Below, piece after piece: positions 1 to 5,393 of a stretch of DNA of 8,084 nt. Numbering within the stretch: the first letter of the stretch is position 1; the number at the start of each line of letters is the position of its first letter. Under the pieces are notes generated by a model. The model worked only from the letters and a program-made list of their open reading frames with translations, had not been told where the DNA came from and searched no databases. The translations under genes and the position numbers were made by a program. Source of the DNA: Acidimicrobiaceae bacterium (lineage in GTDB: Bacteria; Actinomycetota; Acidimicrobiia; Acidimicrobiales; RAAP-2); the NCBI GenBank assembly GCA_003157945.1, contig PMFY01000114.1, positions 1 to 8,084 of the forward strand. Reading direction: 5' to 3'.

Positions 1-1783
1 CGGTCAGCACGTGCTGGAGGTACACCGAGTCGTCGTGGATGCCGACCGGCCGGACCCAGGGCAGGACCTCGATGCCCTCGCGGACGAGCGACCGGACCAG
101 CGCGTCGCGGACGTACTGCTGCAGGAGGGCGCCGGGGACGGGCGCGTTGACGGCCAGCGTGACGCGCCGCCCCCGGGCGGCGAGCAGGCGCGCCACCCCG
201 GGCCCGATCCAGTCGCTGCGCCAGTCGGCCACCACCACGTGGCCGTGGCCGGGCGTCGTCCCCCCGATGACCTCCCACGCGTCGAGCAGGCACGGGCTCC
301 CCATGACCTCGAGCGGCGGCAGGTAGGGGCGTCCCCCCGTGGCCACCACCACCAGATCGGGGTCGAGGTCGTCGACCACGTCGGCGTCGACCGGGCTCCC
401 CAGCTCGATCCGGACGCCCGCCCGGGTCGCCTCGCGCAGCAGGTTGGTGGCCGCGCCGCCGAACTCGGCCCGGTCGGGCAGCTGCTGGGCCAGCAGCACC
501 TGGCCGCCGATCCGTCGGGTGGCCTCGTGGAGGACCACGTCGTGGCCGCACCCGGCGGCCGTGGCCGCCGCCTTCAGCCCACCCGGTCCGCCGCCCACCA
601 CCAGCACCGTCCGGGGTGTCGTCGTCCGCCGACGCCGCCCGAACTCGAGCTCACGCCCGGTCTCGGGGTGCTGGATGCATGAGATGGGGTAGCCGGCGTG
701 GAAGTGGCCGATGCAGGCCTGGTTGCACCCGATGCAGGCCCGGATGTCGTCGAGCTCGCCGGCCCGCGCCCGCGCCGGCAGCTCCGGGTCGCAGATGAGG
801 GCACGGGTCATGACGCAGGCGTCGGCGGCCCCGTCGGCCAGCAGGCGCTCGGCCTCCTGGGGCTGGTTGATCCGGCCCCCCACGATGACCGGAACGTCGA
901 CGGCGTCGCGGACCCGGCGGCCGAGGGGTGCGGTGTAGCCGTTGGCGAACGACATCTCCGGCACGATGTGGCCGGAGCCGGCCAGCGACGCCGAGGTGCC
1001 CGTCGTGATGTTCAGGTAGTCGACGAGCCCCTGGGCGGCCAGCGACCGGCAGGCGTCGAGCGCGGTCCGGGCCGGCAGGCCCGACGGGTCCTGCTCGTCG
1101 ATGGAGATCCGCAGGCCCACGACGGTGGCGTCGTCGACGGCGTCACGGACCCCCGCCAGGATGTCGCGCAGGAAGCGCAGCCGGTTCTCGTCCGACCCGC
1201 CGTAGTGGTCGGTCCGCAGGTTCACCGCCGGGTTGAGGAACTGGGACGGAAGGTACCCGTGGCTGGCCACGATCTCCACGCCGTGGAGTCCGGCGGCCCG
1301 CAGGCGCCGGGCGGCGGCCACGTAGCCGTCGACGATCTCGACCACCTCGTCGAGGGCCAGGGCCCGCGGCATCACGTGGAAGCGCTCGTTGGGGACGCTG
1401 GACGGCGCCACCGCCACCGGGAGCGATCCGTCCGGGGACTCCATGACCTCGCGGCCGGGGTGGAACAGCTGGCCGAACAGCACCGTGCCGTGGGGGGCGA
1501 CGGCGTCGACGAGGCGGCGGTAGCCCTCGATGCACGAGTCGTCGGTGGCCATCAGGACGTGGCTCGTGTAGCGGGCCGTGTCGTGGACGCCGGCCACCTG
1601 CACGATGATCAGCCCGACGCCCCCCGCCGCCCGGGCCCGGTGGTAGGCCACGAGCTGGTCGGTGACCTGCCCGTGGTCGACCATGACGGTGTCATGGCCC
1701 GACGAGACGATCCGGTTGGCCAGGGTCGTTCCCCGCAGGGTGAGCGGTGCGAAGAGGCGGGGGAACGGGGGATCGGTGGGCAT
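1..1783 (-). CDS. FadH/OYE-type NADH:flavin oxidoreductase with 4Fe-4S cluster (C-terminus cut by window edge)
   Basis: The minus frame is open from an ATG at 1783 to the window edge, giving 594 residues. Residues 1-340 form an old yellow enzyme TIM barrel (FMN). The family signature lies at 169-203: the stretch around SHGYLPSQFLNP, then TDHYGGSDENR. A 4Fe-4S motif follows at C350-x2-C353-x3-C357-x11-C369, with FadH-like rather than trimethylamine dehydrogenase spacing. Residues 392-405 carry VVGGGPGGLKAA, an FAD-binding GxGxxG. A second nucleotide-binding fold lies near 515-545 (DWIGPGVARLLAARG). Relatives usually have about 650-680 residues, so roughly 60-90 are missing off the left edge. 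Known relatives include 2,4-dienoyl-CoA reductase, N-methylproline/stachydrine demethylases and mycofactocin-associated OYE proteins. The substrate cannot be read from sequence; the divergent GcvT-like gene favours a methylated amine. Start choice: the barrel begins at residue 8 and no upstream start is better; the Shine-Dalgarno is weak. Family confidence is high, substrate unknown. Confidence 0.92.
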   Translation of the reverse strand, partial: MPTDPPFPRLFAPLTLRGTTLANRIVSSGHDTVMVDHGQVTDQLVAYHRARAAGGVGLIIVQVAGVHDTARYTSHVLMATDDSCIEGYRRLVDAVAPHGTVLFGQLFHPGREVMESPDGSLPVAVAPSSVPNERFHVMPRALALDEVVEIVDGYVAAARRLRAAGLHGVEIVASHGYLPSQFLNPAVNLRTDHYGGSDENRLRFLRDILAGVRDAVDDATVVGLRISIDEQDPSGLPARTALDACRSLAAQGLVDYLNITTGTSASLAGSGHIVPEMSFANGYTAPLGRRVRDAVDVPVIVGGRINQPQEAERLLADGAADACVMTRALICDPELPARARAGELDDIRACIGCNQACIGHFHAGYPISCIQHPETGRELEFGRRRRTTTPRTVLVVGGGPGGLKAAATAAGCGHDVVLHEATRRIGGQVLLAQQLPDRAEFGGAATNLLREATRAGVRIELGSPVDADVVDDLDPDLVVVATGGRPYLPPLEVMGSPCLLDAWEVIGGTTPGHGHVVVADWRSDWIGPGVARLLAARGRRVTLAVNAPVPGALLQQYVRDALVRSLVREGIEVLPWVRPVGIHDDSVYLQHVLT

Positions 1784-1810
1784 GGGCACGGGGGTTCCGG
1801 GGTGGGGCCA

Positions 1811-1827
1811 CCGCTCGACCCGAGCGG
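1811..1827 (-). other. Hairpin in the leader of the OYE-type gene
   Basis: CCGCTCG, a three-base spacer ACC, and CGAGCGG make a perfect 7-bp stem. It sits 27 bp upstream of the oxidoreductase ATG, inside the leader expected from the promoter at 1849-1877. It could modulate mRNA stability or translation. In DNA this GC-rich a short stem can also arise by chance. Confidence 0.35.
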
Positions 1828-1848
1828 GCGCGCGGCGCCCCGCTCCCC

Positions 1849-1877
1849 AGTGAACAGGGGATTGACTGGCCAGTCAA
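1849..1877 (-). promoter_or_regulatory. Candidate promoter of the OYE-type gene, overlapping the operator
   Basis: Read on the minus strand there is TTGACT (1877-1872), a 17-bp spacer and TTCACT (1854-1849). The -35 box is close to consensus; the -10 box is weak, lacking the usual A at its second position. The -35 box is the left half of the palindrome at 1862-1877 in this direction, so a bound repressor would block it. The predicted leader is about 60 nt. Confidence 0.5.
1862..1877. promoter_or_regulatory. Perfect 16-bp palindromic operator between divergent genes
   Basis: TTGACTGGCCAGTCAA is identical to its own reverse complement. It lies in the 126-bp divergent intergenic region, 32 bp before the GcvT-like ATG and 78 bp before the oxidoreductase ATG. 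Length, perfect symmetry and overlap with both inferred -35 regions fit a dimeric helix-turn-helix repressor, for example TetR or GntR type. No regulator gene is in the window, so the binding protein is unknown. Confidence 0.75.
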
Positions 1878-1909
1878 CATTCCGACTCCCGACGTCCTAT
1901 CCTGCGGGC
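1874..1909 (+). promoter_or_regulatory. Candidate leaderless promoter of the GcvT-like gene
   Basis: A -10 box TATCCT (1898-1903) is followed by six bases and then the ATG at 1910, so transcription should begin at or within a base or two of the start codon. TCAACA (1874-1879) sits 18 bp upstream as a weak -35 and overlaps the right edge of the palindrome. No Shine-Dalgarno precedes the ATG, as expected for a leaderless actinobacterial mRNA. Confidence 0.6.
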
Positions 1910-3010
1910 ATGGAGAGCGAATCCACCCGCAGCCCCTTCTACGATCCGGCGGCCGCCCTCGGCGCCACCTTCATGGAGGAGGGTGGGTGGTACTGGACCG
2001 AGGGGTTCGGCGACCTCGCCACCGAGTACACCGGTGTGCGCGACGACCTGGGGGTGTGGGACGTCTCGCCGCTCAACAAATGGGAGTTCCGCGGCCCGGA
2101 TGCCGTGGCCGCCGCCCAGCGCGTCCACACCAACAACATCCTGGGGCTGGCCATCGGCCAGGTCCGCTACGGCGGCTTCCTCGACGCCGAGGGCCTGATG
2201 GTCGACGACGGCACGGTCTACAAGGTGGCCGACGACCTCGTCTGGGTCATGACCAACGGTTCGGACCGGATCGACTTCTTCGCCGACGCCACGGCCGGGC
2301 TGGAGGTCGACATCACCCCGGTGACGCTGTCCATGCCCCACCTCGGGCTGCAGGGCCCCCGGGCCCGCGAGGCGCTCGCCCCGCTCTGCGGCGTCGACAT
2401 CTCGGGCCTCGGGTACTTCCGGTTCGTGCCCGAGGCGACGACCGTGGGCGGCGTGCCCTGCGTGGTGTCGCGCACCGGATTCGGTGGCGAGCTGGGTTTC
2501 GAGCTGTTCTGCCGCCCCGAGGACGCGGTCGACCTGTGGGACGTGGTCGTCAACCGGATGCGGGCCGTTCCGTTCGGCGTCGAGCTGATCGAGGTCCTCC
2601 GGGTCGAGGCCGGCCTCATCGTCCTCGACTACGACTACGAGGCGCACCAGGTGACCCCGTTCGACCTGTCGCTCGACAGGATGGTGGCCCTCGGCACCGT
2701 CGACTTCCAGGGCGCGGACAAGCTGGCGTCCGTGGCCGCGGACCCGCCGCGACGGATGAAGACGCTGACGATCGGTGGCGGGGAGCTGCCCGACTACGGG
2801 GTCGGGGTCCGCTCGGGGGACGCCGTGGTCGGCACGCTGACCAGTCCCGCCGAGAGTCCGCGCTTCGGCCGGATCGCGCTGGCCATCCTGGAGGCCGCCC
2901 ATGCCGCCGACGGCACGGAGCTCGAGGTCGAGCTGGCCGACGGCACCGCGCCGGCCACGGTCGCCCCCCTGGCCATCTACGACCCGGAGAAGAAGCGGCC
3001 GCGGATGTGA
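1910..3010 (+). CDS. GcvT-family folate-binding aminomethyltransferase-like protein
   Basis: This is a 366-residue protein, the usual length for glycine cleavage T-protein and its relatives. GcvT landmarks appear in order: WDVSPLNKWEFRGPDA (50-65), YGGFLDAEGLMVDD (87-100) where the catalytic Asp of T-protein lies, LGLQGPRA (146-153), RTGFGGELGFELF (188-200) matching the folate-site stretch, LRVEAGLIVL (230-239), and DFQGADKL (265-272) at the start of the C-terminal barrel. Such proteins move a one-carbon unit from an amine, methoxyl or sulfonium donor to tetrahydrofolate in the cytoplasm. No gcvH or gcvP is nearby, so this is probably not the housekeeping glycine cleavage protein. DmdA-like or dimethylglycine/betaine roles are possible. 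The ATG is chosen for the -10 box six bases upstream; the same frame stays open much further upstream but only as antisense to the oxidoreductase gene. Confidence 0.88.
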   Translation: MESESTRSPFYDPAAALGATFMEEGGWYWTEGFGDLATEYTGVRDDLGVWDVSPLNKWEFRGPDAVAAAQRVHTNNILGLAIGQVRYGGFLDAEGLMVDDGTVYKVADDLVWVMTNGSDRIDFFADATAGLEVDITPVTLSMPHLGLQGPRAREALAPLCGVDISGLGYFRFVPEATTVGGVPCVVSRTGFGGELGFELFCRPEDAVDLWDVVVNRMRAVPFGVELIEVLRVEAGLIVLDYDYEAHQVTPFDLSLDRMVALGTVDFQGADKLASVAADPPRRMKTLTIGGGELPDYGVGVRSGDAVVGTLTSPAESPRFGRIALAILEAAHAADGTELEVELADGTAPATVAPLAIYDPEKKRPRM

Positions 3011-3018
3011 GCCGCGGA

Positions 3019-3033
3019 CCGGTCGCCGACCGG
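3019..3033 (+). terminator. Terminator-like hairpin after the GcvT-like gene
   Basis: CCGGTC, spacer GCC and GACCGG form a 6-bp stem with a 3-base loop, 8 bp after the stop codon. No T-run follows, which is common in high-GC actinobacteria. The core CGGTCGCCG recurs in the palindrome at 5205-5220 after the second dehydrogenase gene. Confidence 0.4.
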
Positions 3034-3074
3034 GCCGGTGACATTCGGCCCTGGGTGCCGACGATGCCGGCCCG

Positions 3075-3080
3075 TACGAT
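3075..3080 (+). promoter_or_regulatory. Candidate -10 box of the alcohol dehydrogenase operon
   Basis: TACGAT fits the actinobacterial TANNNT -10 consensus and predicts a transcription start near 3087, about 38 nt before the ATG at 3125. No convincing -35 box lies 16-19 bp upstream. The box, together with a 114-bp gap after the preceding gene, suggests the dehydrogenases have their own promoter. Confidence 0.45.
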
Positions 3081-3089
3081 GCACCCGTA

Positions 3090-3110
3090 GCCCGCCCGCG
3101 TCGGGCGGGC
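3090..3110 (+). other. Strong 9-bp hairpin at the predicted mRNA 5' end, before the Shine-Dalgarno
   Basis: GCCCGCCCG, loop CGT and CGGGCGGGC form a perfect 9-bp stem made only of G-C pairs. The stem ends 3 bases before the Shine-Dalgarno GAGGAGG (3114-3120). If transcription starts near 3087 the mRNA begins almost directly with this stem, which could protect the 5' end or tune ribosome access. A transcription terminator is less likely because the ATG follows 15 bases after the stem. Confidence 0.5.
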
Positions 3111-3124
3111 GGCGAGGAGGCCCG

Positions 3125-4183
3125 ATGCGGGCACTGCGACTGCTGGAGTGGAAGTCGGACCCGGTGCTGGTCGAGGTCGACGACCCGGTCCCCGGACCCG
3201 GCCAGGTCGTGGTCCGGATCGGCGGCGCCGGTGCCTGCCACTCCGATCTCCACCTGATGCACGACTTCGAGCCTGGACTCCTGCCCTGGGACCCGCCGTT
3301 CACCCTCGGCCACGAGAACGCCGGCTGGGTGCACGCCCTCGGCGCCGGCGTGACCGCGCTCGAGCTCGGCCAGCCCGTCGCCGTCTACGGCCCCTGGGGC
3401 TGCGGCACGTGCCCGCGCTGCCTGCTCGGCATGGAGAACTACTGCGAGCGACCCGATCTGGTGGACGTGCCCGGCGGCGGCGGGGGACTCGGCCTCGACG
3501 GCGGTATGGCCGACCTGCTGCTGGTGCCGGCGGCGCGCCAGCTGGTGCCGCTGCCGGACGGGTTGGAGCCGGTGACGGCCGCCCCGCTGACCGATGCCGG
3601 GCTCACGCCCTACCACGCCGTGCGCCGGTCCTGGGCGAAGCTGCCACCCGGTTCGACCGCCGTGGTCATCGGCGTGGGAGGCCTGGGTCACCTGGCCGTG
3701 CAGATCCTGCGGGCCACCACGGCGGCGCGCGTACTGGCGGTGGACACGCGGCCGGAGGCCCGCGAGCTGGCGCGCGGCGCCGGTGCCGACCTGGCCGTGT
3801 CCCCCGACGACGACGCCGTGGCCACGCTGCGGGCGGCCACCGGCGGCCGCGGGGCCGACGTGGTGCTCGACTTCGTCGGCGGCGAGGCCACCATCGCCCT
3901 GGGCGCGGCCGTCAGCCGGTTCCTCGGCGACGTCACCGTGGTGGGCATCGCCGGCGGGACGTTCCCCTTCAGCTTCTTCTCGCAGCCCTACGAGGTGTCG
4001 ATCCAGACCACCTACTGGGGCTCGCGGCCCGAGCTCGTGGAGGTGCTCGACCTGGCGGCCCGCGGGCTCCTCCGACCGACGGTCACGACCGTCCCGCTCG
4101 AGGGCGCCGTGGAGGCCTACCACCGGTTGGCGGTGGGATCGGCGCTCGGGCGGCAGGTGGTCGTCCCCTCGGCCGCGGGCTGA
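3125..4183 (+). CDS. Zinc-dependent secondary alcohol dehydrogenase, Rhodococcus ADH-A type
   Basis: This is a 352-residue medium-chain dehydrogenase that should interconvert alcohols with aldehydes or ketones using NAD(H) in the cytoplasm. Catalytic zinc ligands are C38 (GACHSD), H63 (GHEN) and D157 ([12 protein letters not shown]); Asp in the third position is the ADH-A pattern. Structural zinc is held by C93-x2-C96-x2-C99-x7-C107 in [12 protein letters not shown]. The Rossmann motif is [11 protein letters not shown] (180-190). These blocks closely match my recollection of Rhodococcus ruber ADH-A, a secondary-alcohol/ketone enzyme; the physiological substrate here is unknown. The ATG at 3125 has a strong Shine-Dalgarno GAGGAGG with a 4-base spacer. 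The frame is open further upstream to 3038, but that stretch holds the promoter and hairpin. The next dehydrogenase starts 4 bp after this stop, so the two are probably cotranscribed. Confidence 0.93.
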   Translation: MRALRLLEWKSDPVLVEVDDPVPGPGQVVVRIGGAGACHSDLHLMHDFEPGLLPWDPPFTLGHENAGWVHALGAGVTALELGQPVAVYGPWGCGTCPRCLLGMENYCERPDLVDVPGGGGGLGLDGGMADLLLVPAARQLVPLPDGLEPVTAAPLTDAGLTPYHAVRRSWAKLPPGSTAVVIGVGGLGHLAVQILRATTAARVLAVDTRPEARELARGAGADLAVSPDDDAVATLRAATGGRGADVVLDFVGGEATIALGAAVSRFLGDVTVVGIAGGTFPFSFFSQPYEVSIQTTYWGSRPELVEVLDLAARGLLRPTVTTVPLEGAVEAYHRLAVGSALGRQVVVPSAAG

Positions 4184-4187
4184 CCCC

Positions 4188-5195
4188 GTGCGCGCCTGGG
4201 TGGTCGGACGTCCCGGCCCGGTCGACGGCGGGCCGCTCGTGGCGGTGGACCGGCCGGTGCCCGAGCCGGGGCCGGGACAGGTGCGTGTGCGGGTCTCGGT
4301 GTGCGGGGTGTGCCGGACCGACCTGCACCTCGCCGAGGGCGACCTCGCGCCGCGGCACCCCGGGACGGTACCGGGCCACGAGGTGGTCGGCCGGGTCGAC
4401 CGACTCGGCCCCGGGTGCACGGAGCTCGTCGAGGGTGAGCGGATCGGGATCCCCTGGCTCGCCCACACCTGCGGGGAGTGCCGGTTCTGCCTCGCCGGTC
4501 GCGAGAACCTGTGCACGGCGCCGGCGTTCACCGGGTGGGACGTCGACGGCGGCTACGCGGAGTTCGCGGTGGTCGACGAGCGGTACGCCTACCGGCTGCC
4601 CGACGGCATCGGCGATCTCGAGGCGGCCCCGCTCCTGTGCGCCGGGATCATCGGGTACCGGGCCCTGCGGCGCTCCGAGCTCCCGGCCGGCGGCCGTCTC
4701 GGGATCTACGGGTTCGGCGGATCGGCCCACCTGACCGCGCAGGTGGCACTGGCCGAGGGGGCGACCGTCCACGTGATGACGAGGTCCGCCGACGCCCGCC
4801 GCCTCGCCCTCGACCTCGGCGCGGCCAGCGCCCAGGGGGCCGACGACCCACCCCCCGAGCCGCTCGACGCCGCCATCCTCTTCGCCCCCGTCGGGACCCT
4901 GGTGCCGCCGGCCCTCGAGGCCCTCGAACGGGGCGGTACGCTGGCGATCGCCGGCATCCACCTGTCCGACATCCCGGTCCTCGACTACCAGCGCCACCTG
5001 TTCGAGGAGCGGACGCTGCGCAGCGTCACGGCCAACACCCGCAGCGACGGCCGGGACTTCCTGGCCATCGCCGCCGACATCGGCATCCGGGTGTCGGCGG
5101 TGCCGTATCCCCTCGACCGGGCCGACCGGGCCCTGGAGGACCTGGCCCACGACCGGGTCGACGGTGCTGCGGTCCTGGTGGTGGCCGACGGGTGA
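4188..5195 (+). CDS. Zinc-binding alcohol dehydrogenase, AdhA/TIGR02822-like
   Basis: This is a 335-residue medium-chain dehydrogenase of a different subfamily from its neighbour. The catalytic zinc site is C42 (GVCRTDLH), H64-E65 (PGHEVVG) and C151 ([12 protein letters not shown]). Structural zinc cysteines are C95, C98, C101 and C109 (TCGECRFC, then LAGRENLC). The cofactor motif is [14 protein letters not shown] (172-185), the GFGxSAH variant typical of the zinc-binding alcohol dehydrogenase family represented by mycobacterial AdhA (Rv1862). It probably oxidises or reduces an alcohol/aldehyde pair; the substrate is not evident. The GTG start lies 4 bp after the preceding stop and matches the usual N-terminus (RAWVV..PGP). 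It has no good Shine-Dalgarno, so translation is probably coupled to the upstream gene. It may handle a related substrate or the next step. Confidence 0.92.
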   Translation: MRAWVVGRPGPVDGGPLVAVDRPVPEPGPGQVRVRVSVCGVCRTDLHLAEGDLAPRHPGTVPGHEVVGRVDRLGPGCTELVEGERIGIPWLAHTCGECRFCLAGRENLCTAPAFTGWDVDGGYAEFAVVDERYAYRLPDGIGDLEAAPLLCAGIIGYRALRRSELPAGGRLGIYGFGGSAHLTAQVALAEGATVHVMTRSADARRLALDLGAASAQGADDPPPEPLDAAILFAPVGTLVPPALEALERGGTLAIAGIHLSDIPVLDYQRHLFEERTLRSVTANTRSDGRDFLAIAADIGIRVSAVPYPLDRADRALEDLAHDRVDGAAVLVVADG

Positions 5196-5204
5196 GGCGG
5201 AGCG

Positions 5205-5220
5205 CGGTCGCCGGCGACCG
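5205..5220 (+). terminator. 16-bp perfect palindrome after the dehydrogenase operon
   Basis: CGGTCGCCGGCGACCG is a perfect palindrome starting 9 bp after the dehydrogenase stop. It could fold as a GC-only stem acting as a terminator without a T-run. As DNA it could equally be a protein site, because the inferred mptB promoter begins about 23 bp downstream. The core is shared with the hairpin at 3019-3033. Confidence 0.4.
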
Positions 5221-5239
5221 ACCCGGTCCGCCGGGCCGC

Positions 5240-5260
5240 CATTGGTTACAATGTCGTTAC
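5240..5260 (+). promoter_or_regulatory. mptB-like promoter region with GTTAC direct repeats
   Basis: This AT-richer island carries a -10 box TACAAT (5247-5252), very close to consensus, with no clear -35. GTTAC occurs at 5245-5249 and again at 5256-5260, exactly 11 bp apart, so both copies lie on the same face of the helix. CATTG-GTTA-CAATG (5240-5253) is also an inverted repeat around the -10. Tandem sites at 11-bp spacing are typical of OmpR/PhoB-family response regulators. The repeats overlap the -10 and the likely start site (about 5259), which would fit repression. Confidence 0.5.
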
Positions 5261-5393
5261 GGAATGATTGCGCTCAGCGTCGTACGGAGCCACCGTGCGG
5301 ACTGTCGGGGGGCGCGGACCACCTCCGTGGCGTACCGCCGGACCTGAACTTCCGGTGCACACGATCGACACGACCCAGGAGACCCTCGACCCC

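Noticed and set aside
1..1783. Oxidoreductase as trimethylamine dehydrogenase
   Set aside because: The cluster motif has C-x2-C-x3-C-x11-C spacing as in FadH-type relatives, whereas TMADH has two residues between the second and third cysteines; the call was kept at the broader family.
698..1909. A plus-strand open frame continuous with the GcvT-like gene for 404 codons upstream
   Set aside because: It is antisense to the well-supported oxidoreductase and shows no domain; the GcvT fold begins only after the ATG at 1910, which has its own promoter.
1874..4531. An 885-codon minus-strand open frame
   Set aside because: It lies antisense to three solid genes, is low-complexity and Arg/Gly/His-rich, and arises because stop codons are rare in the complement of high-GC genes.
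3148..4734. A 528-codon plus-strand frame across both dehydrogenase genes
   Set aside because: Arg/Gly/Pro-rich out-of-frame translation; the zinc and Rossmann motifs are all in the other frames.
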